Source: an uncultured Piscirickettsiaceae bacterium (GTDB lineage: Bacteria; Pseudomonadota; Gammaproteobacteria; Methylococcales; Cycloclasticaceae). Taken from it: a stretch of DNA of 64,000 bases. Position 1 is the first letter of the stretch, and every line of letters starts with the position of its first letter. Shown here piece after piece: positions 29,946-40,495 of the stretch. The position numbers and the translations under genes were made by a program. Under the pieces are notes generated by a model. The model made no database searches and was not told where the DNA came from. It saw only the letters and a program-made list of their open reading frames with translations. The stretch is taken from positions 1 through 64,000 of the forward strand of contig CAJXSK010000001.1 in the NCBI GenBank assembly GCA_913061075.1, given 5' to 3'.

Positions 29946-30218
29946 TTACTTACAACCGCCTTTTTTTGGCTCATCTGCTCTTTCTACTAATTTAACAAAG
30001 TCACCTGCATATTTAAGTTCCTGGAGTTCAGGGTACTTTTTAGTGCGTTTCTTTAGGCTGTGGCGAATTGAACGAATCATAAACCGAGTGTTAGTGTCCC
30101 ATGGCATTTCAAAGCTGTTCTTGCAATGGGTGCAAGTAAACGTTGCTGCTTTACCATCGTGTTCAATCATTGTGATAGTCCAACAATCACAATTCGTGCA
30201 TAAATCTTTAATTTGCAT
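29946..30218 (-). CDS. Small zinc-ribbon-like protein, unknown
   Basis: 90 residues. An N-terminal cluster CTNCDC and a second pair CTHC (about 31-34) could bind zinc. A basic helix (RFMIRSIRHSLKKRTKKYPEL) and a C-terminal GGCK follow. I do not recognise the family. It lies 7 bases downstream of the M23 peptidase on the same strand and probably shares its transcript. Confidence 0.7.
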   Translation of the reverse strand: MQIKDLCTNCDCWTITMIEHDGKAATFTCTHCKNSFEMPWDTNTRFMIRSIRHSLKKRTKKYPELQELKYAGDFVKLVERADEPKKGGCK

Positions 30219-30225
30219 ATGTGTT

Positions 30226-31068
30226 CTACTTTTTACTTGTCAGTTGATGTATATGGTCGCTAATAAAATAGGCGGGGTCAACTTTGGTTTTATTTAAATA
30301 AACATTCCAGTGTAAATGTGGGCCTGTCACTCGACCTGTTGCACCAATATCTGCGATATGTTGGCCTTGAAGTACAGCATCTCCAATGTTTACCAAGGTT
30401 TTATTCAGGTGAAAATAACCACTAATTAAACCTTGTCCGTGATCGAGCAAAACGGTATTTCCATTAAAAAAATAATCTCCAACATCAATGACTGTTGCAT
30501 TGGCGGGCGCCACAACGGGGGCACCTTTTGGTGCGGCAATATCTAATCCACTATGGGGCCGTCTCGGCTGATTATTGAAGAAACGCTTCAAGCCGAAGGG
30601 GCTGCTGAGTCTCCCCGTGGCAGGTAAAATAAAGTCCACATTTGCGGGCGTTTTGGACCACGTTGATAATGCTTTAGACAGTGTGACTTTCTCTTTTCCT
30701 ATACGATCCATATCCAGTTTGTTTGGATTAATCATGCGTTTGTTTTTAGGTGTTTTCTTTAACGTTATATGCTGGGCAGGGTAGTCTTTATCCGCTACAT
30801 TAAATGGTATAGATGCGGCTAATGTTGTATTAGTTAACGTATGCTTTCCTGGTTTGGCAGATAATGGAATGCCCACAATGGCATACCAATGGTTATTATG
30901 CTGAACCGTAAGAACCTTACGACCGTTGTAGAGTACGTTAGGAGCTGTTTCGTTTGTTAATTTAATAACAGCTACCCCGCCTGGTACAAGATTCTGTTGG
31001 GGAAGTGCTATTGCCAAGCTGCAAAAAGCCATCCCAAATAGCAAAGTAAAAACGTTAATTTTCTTCAT
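30226..31068 (-). CDS. M23 family (LytM-type) metallopeptidase
   Basis: 280 residues with a signal peptide (NVFTLLFGMAFCSLAIALP). The C-terminal LytM domain has the zinc ligands in HSGLDIAAPKGAPV (H and D) and GPHLHWNVYLN (HLH). This is a periplasmic peptidoglycan endopeptidase or, less likely, an amidase activator; the intact ligands argue for activity. The ATG lies inside the end of xseA (14-base overlap). Confidence 0.9.
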   Translation of the reverse strand: MKKINVFTLLFGMAFCSLAIALPQQNLVPGGVAVIKLTNETAPNVLYNGRKVLTVQHNNHWYAIVGIPLSAKPGKHTLTNTTLAASIPFNVADKDYPAQHITLKKTPKNKRMINPNKLDMDRIGKEKVTLSKALSTWSKTPANVDFILPATGRLSSPFGLKRFFNNQPRRPHSGLDIAAPKGAPVVAPANATVIDVGDYFFNGNTVLLDHGQGLISGYFHLNKTLVNIGDAVLQGQHIADIGATGRVTGPHLHWNVYLNKTKVDPAYFISDHIHQLTSKK

Positions 31069-32401
31069 AAATATTGTCGACCGTTGTGCTTAGTGAGCCA
31101 TCAGCTAATTGGATGTGCAGTTTATCATTAAGTAAAACGTGTTTAACGCTATTAACAATCGAGTTGTCAGTTTTATTCTTTGTGATGCTGTAGCCTCTGG
31201 ACAGCGTATTTAACGGACTAAAAGCATGTAGCCCCGTATTGCACTGTTCGAACCGAAGCCGTGACCGTTGCAATTTACGTTGAACATTCGTTGGCAACTG
31301 GTGCTTTAAGGTGCTAAGCCTTTGCTGGTAGGCATCAACTTTCTTTAAAGGACTCGTGCTAAGCAATTGTGCTTTTAAACCAGATAAACGTAAAAAATAA
31401 TGTTGTAAGACAGCTTTTGGCGATTGCGCTAATCGCGCCTGGCAATCATCCAGTCGTTGAGCATGTAATTGCAGCTGGGTCCCTGGGTGAGTGCGTTGTA
31501 GGCGATGTTGAATGTGCCCCAGCTGTTGGGTTCTATTTAAAATTTGTCGCGATAATTGCTCAGTCAGTTGTTTGGCTAAATACTGTAAGTGGCTAAACCA
31601 TTGTTCTTGGTCTGGGCTGATCAGCTCTGCAGCCGCAGAGGGTGTTGGTGCGCGATGGTCGGCAACAAAGTCTGCAATGGTATAGTCAACCTCGTGACCT
31701 ATGGCGCTAATTATGGGAATAGTGGATTGGTAGATGGCCCTTGCGACGATTTCTTCATTGAATGACCATAAGTCTTCCAGAGAGCCTCCGCCTCGAGCAA
31801 GTATTAATACATCACATTCGTTACGCTTGTTGGCGCGTGCAATAGCGTCAGTTATTTCTTGTTTCGCGGTGCCACCTTGCACCGTTACGGGGTAAATTAA
31901 TACGGGTAACAGCGGGAACCGGTTTCTAAGAACTTTTAAAATATCATGAACGGCAGCACCACTTTTGGAGGTGATGATGCCAATCTTTGTTGCTAATGCT
32001 GGTAATGGTTTCTTATGTATTTCATCAAAAAGCTCTTCGCTTGATAGTTTATTCTTGAGAGCTTCAAATTGCTGACGGAGTACGCCTTCTCCCGCAGCTT
32101 CCATATGTTCAGCGATGAGCTGAAAATTACCACGTGCTTCATATAGACTTACTCTGGCTTTTAAAAGGACCTGCATGCCACTCTCTGGTTTAAAGCCAAT
32201 TTTACGAAGTTGGGGGCGAAACATGGCGCATTGAACCTGAGCTTTACTGTCTTTTAATGTGAAATAAATGTGCCCAGAGGCGGGGCGAGCCACGTTAGAT
32301 AGCTCGCCTTCGATGGTAATCGTTAAAAAGTGACCTTCTAACGTTAACCGCGTTTCACGACAAAGTTGGGAAACGGTATAGGTTTGTTGGTTATCTAGCA
32401 T
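31055..32401 (-). CDS. xseA: Exodeoxyribonuclease VII large subunit
   Basis: 448 residues. OB-fold N-terminus (LEGHFLTITIEGELSNVARPASGHIYFTLKD), then the catalytic domain with IGIITSKSGAAVHDIL, LILARGGGSLEDLWSFNEE and ISAIGHEVDYTIADFVADHRAPTPSAAAE, then a long helical region. The small subunit XseB is not adjacent. Divergent from guaB, the common arrangement in gammaproteobacteria. Confidence 0.97.
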   Translation of the reverse strand: MLDNQQTYTVSQLCRETRLTLEGHFLTITIEGELSNVARPASGHIYFTLKDSKAQVQCAMFRPQLRKIGFKPESGMQVLLKARVSLYEARGNFQLIAEHMEAAGEGVLRQQFEALKNKLSSEELFDEIHKKPLPALATKIGIITSKSGAAVHDILKVLRNRFPLLPVLIYPVTVQGGTAKQEITDAIARANKRNECDVLILARGGGSLEDLWSFNEEIVARAIYQSTIPIISAIGHEVDYTIADFVADHRAPTPSAAAELISPDQEQWFSHLQYLAKQLTEQLSRQILNRTQQLGHIQHRLQRTHPGTQLQLHAQRLDDCQARLAQSPKAVLQHYFLRLSGLKAQLLSTSPLKKVDAYQQRLSTLKHQLPTNVQRKLQRSRLRFEQCNTGLHAFSPLNTLSRGYSITKNKTDNSIVNSVKHVLLNDKLHIQLADGSLSTTVDNIYEEN

Positions 32402-32446
32402 AAAGAGTTAGAAAATTATCTATTAGATGATAAAAAGTTGAGCATA

Positions 32447-33954
<1,508 letters not shown>

Positions 33955-33968
33955 CAACGAGGTTTAGA

Positions 33969-35558
33969 TTGAAAACACAGCAGCACGAAGATATTCATTC
34001 TCATAAGATACTTATTATAGATTTCGGTTCTCAATACACGCAACTGATCGCAAGACGTGTACGTGAAATTGGCGTGTATTGCGAAATTTACCCATATGAT
34101 GTGGAGCATCAAGCAATAAACGATTTTAAAGCCAGCGGCATCATATTATCTGGTGGGCCTGAAACTGTGACAGAAGGCAACGCACCTAAAGCGCCTCCAA
34201 TGGTTTTTGAGTTGGGTGTTCCCGTATTAGGTATTTGCTATGGTATGCAAACCATGGCGGCCCAGATGGGGGGTAGAGTTGAAGCGTCAGATCACAAAGA
34301 ATTTGGTTATGCGAGTATTCGCGCGCGTGGACACACAGAATTGCTCAGAGATATAGAAGATCACACAACGCCAGAAGGTTATGGGATGTTGGACGTATGG
34401 ATGAGCCATGGCGACAAAGTGGTTGAGTTGCCAACGGGCTTTAAACTGATGGCGAGTACCGACAGTGCGCCTATTGCCGGTATGGCAAATGAAGATAAAC
34501 ATTTTTATGGCTTACAGTTTCACCCAGAAGTAACCCACACTAAACAGGGTGGCCGCATTTTAAGGCGTTTTGTTTTAGATATTTGTGGTTGCGAAGCATT
34601 GTGGACATCAAAAAACATCATTGATACCAGTATTGCGGCAGTACAAGAGCAGGTAGGAACGGATCAAGTGATTTTGGGTTTGTCTGGCGGTGTTGACTCC
34701 TCTGTTGTGGCGGCTTTATTGCACAAAGCGATTGGCAAACAATTGACCTGTGTTTTTGTTGATACGGGTTTGCTTCGCTTAAACGAAGGTGATCAAGTGA
34801 TGGCAATGTTCGCTGAACATATGGGTGTTAAAGTGATTAGAGTTAATGCTGAACAGCGCTACTTAGATGCGCTTAAGGGTGTGTCAGATCCTGAAAAAAA
34901 ACGCAAAGTCATTGGTAATTTGTTTATTGAAATCTTTGATGAAGAGGCGGCGAAGCTATCAGATGCAAAGTGGTTAGCGCAGGGCACGATTTACCCCGAT
35001 GTTATTGAATCAGCGGGTTCTAAAACTGGGAAGGCGCATTTAATTAAGTCACACCATAATGTTGGTGGTTTACCAAAAGACATGAAGCTGAAGCTCGTTG
35101 AGCCACTACGTGAGTTATTTAAAGATGAAGTCCGCAAGATGGGCGTTGAGCTGGGACTGCCTGTTGATATGGTTTATAGACACCCATTTCCTGGCCCTGG
35201 GTTAGGTGTTCGAATTTTGGGCGAAGTTAAAAAAGAATATGCCGATTTATTACGTTTGGCGGATGATATTTTTATCAGTGAGTTGTATAAGCATGACCTA
35301 TATCAAAAAACCAGCCAAGCGTTTGCGGTATTTTTACCGATTAAGTCTGTTGGAGTAACGGGTGATGGCCGCCGTTATGAATATGTTATTGCACTGCGTG
35401 CAGTAGAAACAATTGATTTTATGACAGCTCGTTGGGCGCACCTGCCGTATGCATTTTTAGGACATGTGTCTAACCGTATTATTAATGAAATATCCGGTAT
35501 CTCCCGAGTGACGTACGATATTTCAGGTAAACCGCCGGCCACCATTGAATGGGAATAA
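33969..35558 (+). CDS. guaA: GMP synthase, glutamine-hydrolysing
   Basis: 529 residues. It aminates XMP to GMP. The glutaminase domain has [19 protein letters not shown] and the nucleophile in GICYGMQ, with HPEVTHT later. The ATP pyrophosphatase domain has the P-loop [11 protein letters not shown], and the C-terminal dimerisation domain ends in PATIEWE. The start is TTG at 33969 with GAGG upstream; no in-frame ATG precedes the conserved N-terminus, so the weak start codon seems genuine. Confidence 0.97.
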   Translation: MKTQQHEDIHSHKILIIDFGSQYTQLIARRVREIGVYCEIYPYDVEHQAINDFKASGIILSGGPETVTEGNAPKAPPMVFELGVPVLGICYGMQTMAAQMGGRVEASDHKEFGYASIRARGHTELLRDIEDHTTPEGYGMLDVWMSHGDKVVELPTGFKLMASTDSAPIAGMANEDKHFYGLQFHPEVTHTKQGGRILRRFVLDICGCEALWTSKNIIDTSIAAVQEQVGTDQVILGLSGGVDSSVVAALLHKAIGKQLTCVFVDTGLLRLNEGDQVMAMFAEHMGVKVIRVNAEQRYLDALKGVSDPEKKRKVIGNLFIEIFDEEAAKLSDAKWLAQGTIYPDVIESAGSKTGKAHLIKSHHNVGGLPKDMKLKLVEPLRELFKDEVRKMGVELGLPVDMVYRHPFPGPGLGVRILGEVKKEYADLLRLADDIFISELYKHDLYQKTSQAFAVFLPIKSVGVTGDGRRYEYVIALRAVETIDFMTARWAHLPYAFLGHVSNRIINEISGISRVTYDISGKPPATIEWE

Positions 35559-35567
35559 CACAGCTAA

Positions 35568-36014
35568 ATGGATGATGAAGTTTGGATGCGCGAAGCCATT
35601 GCTTTAGCGCGAAAAGCGGAAGAAGTTGGTGAGGTGCCTGTTGGGGCAATTATCGTCAAAAATAACGAATGTATTGCCGAAGGCTATAACCTACCCATAA
35701 AAAATAACGACCCAACAGCGCATGCTGAAATCGTTGCCATTCGAGCGGCGAGTAAAAAAATTGAGAATTACCGTTTAGTTGATACTACACTCTACGTTAC
35801 CCTTGAACCTTGCGTCATGTGCATGGGAGCCATACAACACGCTCGCATTAAGCGCATTGTATTTGCCGCGGTTGATGAGAAAAGAGGGGCTATTTGTAGT
35901 GCGCTTTCGTTAACGCAAGCGGGCTACACTAATCATCATGTCGAATGGACGGGTGGTGTGCTAGCAGATGAATGTTCACAGTTATTAACGTCATTTTTTA
36001 GAAAAAGGCGATAG
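35568..36014 (+). CDS. tadA: tRNA-specific adenosine-34 deaminase
   Basis: 148 residues. It converts A34 to inosine in tRNA-Arg(ACG). The zinc deaminase motifs are THxE-type PTAHAEIVAIRA and PCVMCMGAIQHARI (PCxxC). The GEVPVGAIIV stretch is also conserved. No clear ribosome binding site precedes the ATG; it follows guaA by 9 bases and is probably translated from the same transcript. Confidence 0.96.
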   Translation: MDDEVWMREAIALARKAEEVGEVPVGAIIVKNNECIAEGYNLPIKNNDPTAHAEIVAIRAASKKIENYRLVDTTLYVTLEPCVMCMGAIQHARIKRIVFAAVDEKRGAICSALSLTQAGYTNHHVEWTGGVLADECSQLLTSFFRKRR

Positions 36015-36026
36015 TTCTCAGTGATG

Positions 36027-36064
36027 TCTAATTATTCATGCTAATGTTTGTTTAAATAATTAGA
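36027..36064. repeat. 10-bp inverted repeat between tadA and the lipase gene
   Basis: TCTAATTATT (36027-36036) and AATAATTAGA (36055-36064) are perfect complements separated by 18 bases. The sequence after it is A-rich, so it is not a plus-strand terminator. It may be an operator or an mRNA stem before the hydrolase gene. Confidence 0.4.
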
Positions 36065-36079
36065 AAAAACATCTCGAGA

Positions 36080-36922
36080 ATGTTGACGCAAAACGAAACA
36101 CAATGGATTGCCTGTGATGGTACGCCAATGCATGCCGTACGTTGGGTGCCCAATGTTGAGCCTAAAATGGTTGTTTGTATCATCCATGGGTTAGGTGAAC
36201 ATAGCGGCCGCTATGAACATCTAGCTCAATATTTTGTTTCGCATGGCATTGAGGTGGTTTCGTTTGACTTGCGCGGACACGGTAAATCAGATGGCCAACG
36301 AGGGCACACGCCTGAGTTGCAACAAATGATTCGAGATATTGACAGATTCTTAAATCATGCGTCAAAAATTGACCTGACAAAACCGCACTTTATTTATGGG
36401 CACAGTTTAGGTGCAACCTTAACGCTTAAATACACGTTATCTCACCCAGGTGAATACAACGGCGTGATTTTAAGTGCCCCTATGTTAAAGCCGGCATTTG
36501 AACCGCCTAGCTGGAAGGTGTTCTTAGGTGCGAAGTTGCAGCAGGTATGGCCAAGTTTGTCGCTATGCAGTGGGGTTGATATTAAAACGTTATCAAGAGA
36601 CGCGGCTGTATTGCAGCAGCATAAAAATGATCCGTTAAATCATGATCGAATTTCTGCAAAGTTGGGCACTCAATTATTACAAGCAGGTGAGCAGTTACTG
36701 GCAGATGCATCGTTAGTAGATTTTCCTTTATTAATGATGCATGGTGATGCGGATAAATTAACGTGCCATAAAGCGAGCACAATTTTTTCTGAACACGCGG
36801 GCGATTTATGTACGTTGAAAATTTGGGAAGACTTTTATCATGAATTACATCACGAGCCTGAAAAAGAAGATGTCTATGACTATTGCATAGAATGGATGAA
36901 GCGACAATTAGCGCCTGCGTAG
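36080..36922 (+). CDS. Monoacylglycerol-lipase-like alpha/beta hydrolase
   Basis: 280 residues, no signal peptide. The family N-terminus IIHGLGEHSGRYEHLAQYF, the nucleophile elbow GHSLGATL (about residue 110), the acid in MHGDADKLT and the histidine near DFYHELHHEP complete the catalytic triad. It likely cleaves monoacylglycerols or lysophospholipids. The position between tadA and mltF is not diagnostic. Confidence 0.88.
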   Translation: MLTQNETQWIACDGTPMHAVRWVPNVEPKMVVCIIHGLGEHSGRYEHLAQYFVSHGIEVVSFDLRGHGKSDGQRGHTPELQQMIRDIDRFLNHASKIDLTKPHFIYGHSLGATLTLKYTLSHPGEYNGVILSAPMLKPAFEPPSWKVFLGAKLQQVWPSLSLCSGVDIKTLSRDAAVLQQHKNDPLNHDRISAKLGTQLLQAGEQLLADASLVDFPLLMMHGDADKLTCHKASTIFSEHAGDLCTLKIWEDFYHELHHEPEKEDVYDYCIEWMKRQLAPA

Positions 36923-36926
36923 AGAG

Positions 36927-38348
36927 TTATAAAGCAGGTAGCTGGATATGCTGAGCTTCATGTTTGCGGGCAGGCAGTTCAGGTGCATTATTTAACGCAT
37001 CAGACTTGTTCAGTAGGTCGTAATATTGACGTACATTCTCAATATAGGTGACAGGCTCTTTTCCTCTGGCATAACCATGCTTGGTTTGTTTATACCATTT
37101 CTTTTGAGTTAACAGGGGTAGGTATTGTTTTACATCAATCCACCTATCAGGGTCGCCGCCTTGCTGTTGTGTCAGTATTCTCGCGTCTTCTAAGTGGCCA
37201 AACCCAATATTGTATGAAGCTAAAGCCATCCAGGTTTTATCAGGTTCATTTATCCGTTCGGGGATTTTCTTTAGCCGAGTAGCTAAATATTTAGCGCCGC
37301 CATCAATGCTTTGTTCGGGGTCAAGGCGGTTCAGGATTTTCATTTGTTTGGCAGTTGCTTTTGTTAGCATCATGATGCCTCTGACCCCAGTGGGGGAAAT
37401 TGCTTTTGGATTCCAATGAGACTCTTGATACGCTACAGCGGCAAGTAGTTTCCAATCAATGTTGTATTTTTCAGAAGCAGCTAGAAAGTAGTTATGTAAT
37501 TTAGGTAGCCTGCTTTTAACATGCCGCCTGAAAGTGCAAATATTGATGTAATTAAGATTTTTGGTGTAGCCAAAGTGCTTATCTTGCAATTGCTTTAATA
37601 CACCGGATAGTTTTATTTCATTAAGAAAACTAACAGCTTCATCATAAAGGGTGCTGTCGTTACTGAGTGGAAATGCCCAGGCAATCTGTTCTGGTTTGGA
37701 TATGTTAAATGCTGAGCTTAATTGTGGAAACTGACCACGGTATGTTTGGAATTGGTTTGAATCAGCAATGGTGTAATCAAGCAGGCCATTGTTTACCATC
37801 TCAATCAATTCAAAAACATTTGTATTACTTGCCTCAACCCAAGACAAATAAGACTGAGACGTTTTCAGCTTTCGTAAGTTTTCAGCATGGCTTGAGCCGG
37901 CAAGCACTTCAAAGAAAGAGTCTTTAAGGTATTTTGTAGAACGTGGTCGTCTTGAACGATAATGATAAATTAGTTGTTGGGTAACTTCATAATAGGGTGG
38001 TGTAAAACGCAGTAGGTGTTGGCGTTGTGGTGTAATACTTAAGCCGGCAGCTGCAAAGTCAGCTTCGTGCTCGCCAGTAAGTTTTAAAATATCATGGAAA
38101 TTATTGGGTAAAATAAATCGTGCACGTACGCCAAGCTTTTCGGCGAACAGGTTTGCTAGCTCAAACTCAAAACCACTTTGTTCGCCGGCATTAAGTTGAT
38201 AAGTAGTGGGGTCTAGCCGTGTTAAAACAACCAGCTCACCTTTATTAAGAACAGCGTTTAGAGCCGTCGTGGGTGTTTTTGAGCAACCAGATAATGCTAA
38301 CAGAGTAGAAGCTAAGAGAATAAGTGTGAAAACATAATGATTACTCAT
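36927..38348 (-). CDS. mltF: Membrane-bound lytic murein transglycosylase F
   Basis: 473 residues. Lipobox LALSGC (cysteine near 22), an extracellular solute-binding-like domain (about 35-265) and a C-terminal SLT domain with the catalytic glutamate in AAVAYQESHWNPKAISPTGVRGIMMLT (split near WNPKA). It cleaves peptidoglycan glycan strands at the outer membrane. Its order next to tadA is conserved in gammaproteobacteria. Convergent with the hydrolase gene. Confidence 0.96.
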   Translation of the reverse strand: MSNHYVFTLILLASTLLALSGCSKTPTTALNAVLNKGELVVLTRLDPTTYQLNAGEQSGFEFELANLFAEKLGVRARFILPNNFHDILKLTGEHEADFAAAGLSITPQRQHLLRFTPPYYEVTQQLIYHYRSRRPRSTKYLKDSFFEVLAGSSHAENLRKLKTSQSYLSWVEASNTNVFELIEMVNNGLLDYTIADSNQFQTYRGQFPQLSSAFNISKPEQIAWAFPLSNDSTLYDEAVSFLNEIKLSGVLKQLQDKHFGYTKNLNYINICTFRRHVKSRLPKLHNYFLAASEKYNIDWKLLAAVAYQESHWNPKAISPTGVRGIMMLTKATAKQMKILNRLDPEQSIDGGAKYLATRLKKIPERINEPDKTWMALASYNIGFGHLEDARILTQQQGGDPDRWIDVKQYLPLLTQKKWYKQTKHGYARGKEPVTYIENVRQYYDLLNKSDALNNAPELPARKHEAQHIQLPAL

Positions 38349-38409
38349 AAGTATTAGATTAGTTCACATTTTAATTCCGGTGTAAAACATTTTGTTATAT
38401 TGTGCGATC

Positions 38410-38415
38410 ATTATA
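38410..38415 (-). promoter_or_regulatory. Candidate -10 box for mltF
   Basis: A minus-strand TATAAT about 60 bases upstream of mltF. A -35 of moderate quality (TTATTC-like, 18 bases away) may go with it. This is the best promoter-like signal for mltF. Confidence 0.35.
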
Positions 38416-38612
38416 GAGCGATATGTTTTGTCAGAATAAAGCACATATGCAATTAAGTTATAAAAGCTTTAAGTGTTATAGAAATTAAAAGTGAATTAAA
38501 TTGAACTTAAAAGCGATAGAGGGAACTAATAATCAAGCTCAGTGAGCTGTTATGCAAGCGGGGCTTGTTGGATTCAATGAAAAAGAGTAATATCTGGCTC
38601 GTTGGAAACAAC

Positions 38613-38630
38613 ACTTTTTTGCAAAAAAGT
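38613..38630. repeat. Perfect 18-bp palindrome upstream of pmoC
   Basis: ACTTTTTTGCAAAAAAGT is its own reverse complement and ends 31 bases before the pmoC start. It could be a regulator site on DNA or a stem in the leader RNA. No known operator is recognised. Confidence 0.5.
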
Positions 38631-38661
38631 AATTTTAATTAAATAATAAAGAGGAAATATT

Positions 38662-39462
38662 ATGAGTACACCTTCAGAAGCAATGAGTGGCGATATCTCA
38701 AAAGGCCTAATTGGCGGAAAGAGAATAGCTATTATATTCTTTGCAGTATTAGCTGTAATGATGGCATGGCGTGTTTACCAGCAGTTATTTGCTTGGGACA
38801 TGGGTATGGATTCGTTTGAACCAGAATTTCAAACATACTGGATGAATCTTTTATATGGTCAGTGGATCGTAGAATTTGTATTAGCTGCGGTTATTTGGGG
38901 CTACCTTCTAAAAACACGTGATAAAGATGTTTTCAATATCACGCCGCAAGAAGAGCTAAAACGTATGTTTACATTACTAGCTTGGTTGTTCTGCTATGTA
39001 TGGATTGTATATTGGGCTGCTAGCTTCTTCGCAGAGCAAGATGCATCTTGGCACCAAGTAACAGTACGTGATACTGACTTTACACCAAGCCACATTGTAT
39101 TGTTCTACGGCACAATGCCTGCGTATATTTTAGCTGGTGTTGGCGCATTCTTGTACGCTCGTACACGTTTGCCTCAGTTCGCTGAAAACATCTCAATTCC
39201 ATTCTTAGTAGCAGTGGTTGGTCCTTTCATGATTCTTCCAAATGTTGGCTTGAACGAATGGGGTCACACTTTCTGGTTTATGGAAGAATTGTTTACAGCA
39301 CCATTACATTGGGGCTTTGTAGTCTTAGGTTGGACAGCGTTAGGATTAGGTGGTTTATTAATCCAAGTTGTACTTCGTATGATTACACTTACTCAGTTAG
39401 ACGGTGAAGTGCTTGTAACAGAGCACATGAATGACGAAGATGGTAGTAAATCTGGTTACTAA
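38662..39462 (+). CDS. pmoC: Particulate methane/hydrocarbon monooxygenase subunit C
   Basis: 266 residues, integral membrane subunit of the copper monooxygenase that hydroxylates methane or short alkanes. About six membrane segments. The Cu(C) ligands Asp156, His160, His173 of Methylococcus capsulatus correspond by spacing to Asp127 (AEQD), His131 (SWH) and His144 (PSH). The Cu(D) ligands Asn227, His231, His245 correspond to Asn198, His202 (NEWGH) and His216 (APLHWG). All are kept, so the protein should be active. GAGGAAA lies 8 bases before the ATG. First gene of pmoCAB, with a strong terminator after it. Confidence 0.97.
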   Translation: MSTPSEAMSGDISKGLIGGKRIAIIFFAVLAVMMAWRVYQQLFAWDMGMDSFEPEFQTYWMNLLYGQWIVEFVLAAVIWGYLLKTRDKDVFNITPQEELKRMFTLLAWLFCYVWIVYWAASFFAEQDASWHQVTVRDTDFTPSHIVLFYGTMPAYILAGVGAFLYARTRLPQFAENISIPFLVAVVGPFMILPNVGLNEWGHTFWFMEELFTAPLHWGFVVLGWTALGLGGLLIQVVLRMITLTQLDGEVLVTEHMNDEDGSKSGY

Positions 39463-39491
39463 AAGCTAGATGTTATAGTAATTTATAACGG

Positions 39492-39524
39492 AAAAAGGGG
39501 TGCTTCGGCACCCCTTTTTTTGTG
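39492..39524 (+). terminator. Intrinsic terminator between pmoC and pmoA
   Basis: A 12-bp perfect stem AAAAAGGGGTGC/GCACCCCTTTTT with a TTCG tetraloop (39504-39507) and a run of T after it. It should end a large part of transcripts after pmoC. The pmoA start is about 150 bases downstream, so pmoAB needs read-through or its own promoter. Confidence 0.9.
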
Positions 39525-39600
39525 CGTGGAAAAATAGAATAAAACAGCCTTGTAAGGCGCAAAGTTTTATTGATTTTTTATGTAATAAAGAATAGCATGG

Positions 39601-39630
39601 TTGTATCAGCATTTTAGCGCTAGCTGTTAT
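39601..39630 (+). promoter_or_regulatory. Possible internal promoter for pmoAB
   Basis: TTGTAT (39601-39606), an 18-base spacer and TGTTAT (39625-39630) lie between the pmoC terminator and the pmoA ribosome binding site. The match is moderate, and the idea rests mainly on the terminator upstream. Confidence 0.3.
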
Positions 39631-39675
39631 GGGGAAAAAAGAAGTATTTTAATAATATTTATTGAGGAGGTCAGG

Positions 39676-40419
39676 ATGAGCGCAGTACACACTGCTATTA
39701 CAACTGCTGAGCAACAGCATAGAATTTATAAAGCATTTGATTGGATTATTATTCCAATCGTAGTATTGGTAATTATTGGTGCAAACCATATTCATGCCAT
39801 GTTAACTATGGGCGATTGGGATTTTTGGATTGATTGGAAAGACAGACGTTGGTGGGTGACTGTAACGCCTATCGCGCTTATCTTTTTTCCGGCAGCATTG
39901 CATTATATTTTATGGAACAATTTTAGGCTTCCATTTGGTGCAACACTAGCCACAGCTGGTTTGTTAATTGGTGAATGGGCAAACAGGATTGCAAACTTTG
40001 TTGGTTGGGCTTATTTCCCACTTAATATGGTTGTTCCTGCTGAAATTATTCCAATGGCATTATGTTTAGATGCAATACTTTTAATAAGTAGAAGTCTAAC
40101 AATGACAGGTGTTCTTGGGGCGATGCTTTGGGGTATTATTTTCTATCCAGCAAACTGGGTAATTATTGCACCTTTCCATGTTCCAATTGAATACAACGGC
40201 ACTATGATGTCATTAGCTGATTTAATTGGTTATAACTATGTAAGAACTGGTACACCTGAATACATCCGTATTATTGAAGAAGGTACGTTACGTACGTTTG
40301 GTGAAGATGTAACGCCTGTATCCGCATTCTTCGCGGGCTTTATATCAGTAGGTGCTTACTTTTTATGGTTAGGTATTGGTAAATGGTTCGGTTTAACAAC
40401 TTGGATGAAACGAGTTTAA
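39676..40419 (+). CDS. pmoA: Particulate methane/hydrocarbon monooxygenase subunit A
   Basis: 247 residues from the ATG at 39676, which has GAGGAGGTCAGG just upstream; a longer frame from 39601 lacks a binding site. The protein is membrane-embedded with the conserved GDWDFWIDWKDRRWW stretch, the binding site of the common A189 pmoA/amoA primer. The C-terminal half keeps EYNG, NYVRTGTPEYI and EGTLRTFGEDVTPVSAFF, close in form to gammaproteobacterial PmoA. From motifs alone I cannot separate a methane enzyme from the ethane/propane enzymes of hydrocarbon oxidisers. It precedes pmoB by 76 bases with a hairpin between. Confidence 0.97.
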   Translation: MSAVHTAITTAEQQHRIYKAFDWIIIPIVVLVIIGANHIHAMLTMGDWDFWIDWKDRRWWVTVTPIALIFFPAALHYILWNNFRLPFGATLATAGLLIGEWANRIANFVGWAYFPLNMVVPAEIIPMALCLDAILLISRSLTMTGVLGAMLWGIIFYPANWVIIAPFHVPIEYNGTMMSLADLIGYNYVRTGTPEYIRIIEEGTLRTFGEDVTPVSAFFAGFISVGAYFLWLGIGKWFGLTTWMKRV

Positions 40420-40425
40420 TTTATA

Positions 40426-40453
40426 TTTACCCGCTAGTTAGCTAGCGGGTAAA
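40426..40453 (+). other. Strong hairpin between pmoA and pmoB
   Basis: TTTACCCGCTAG-TTAG-CTAGCGGGTAAA, a perfect 12-bp stem with a 4-base loop, directly after the pmoA stop. No T-run follows, so it is more likely an mRNA processing or stabilising element than a terminator. It would set the ratio of pmoA to pmoB message. Confidence 0.75.
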
Positions 40454-40495
40454 CTAAATTCATTACATTTAAAATAATAAAGATTGAGGAAGAAT

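Larger units (their letters stand above)
38349..38661. other. Non-coding region between mltF and pmoC
   Basis: 313 AT-rich bases without a gene. Contents: the mltF promoter side (38349-38420); a TTGTCA hexamer near 38430 that resembles a -35 on the plus strand but lacks a good -10; a small stem AGCTC-AGT-GAGCT (38536-38548); a stem CAAGC-GGG-GCTTG at about 38554-38566; the 18-bp palindrome at 38613-38630; and the pmoC ribosome binding site (GAGGAAA). I cannot place the pmo promoter with confidence. This is a long structured leader if transcription starts near 38450. Confidence 0.6.

Noticed and set aside
39601-40419. Longer pmoA start at 39601
   Set aside because: It adds 25 residues not expected for PmoA, has no ribosome binding site, and a strong GAGGAGG site sits before the ATG at 39676.
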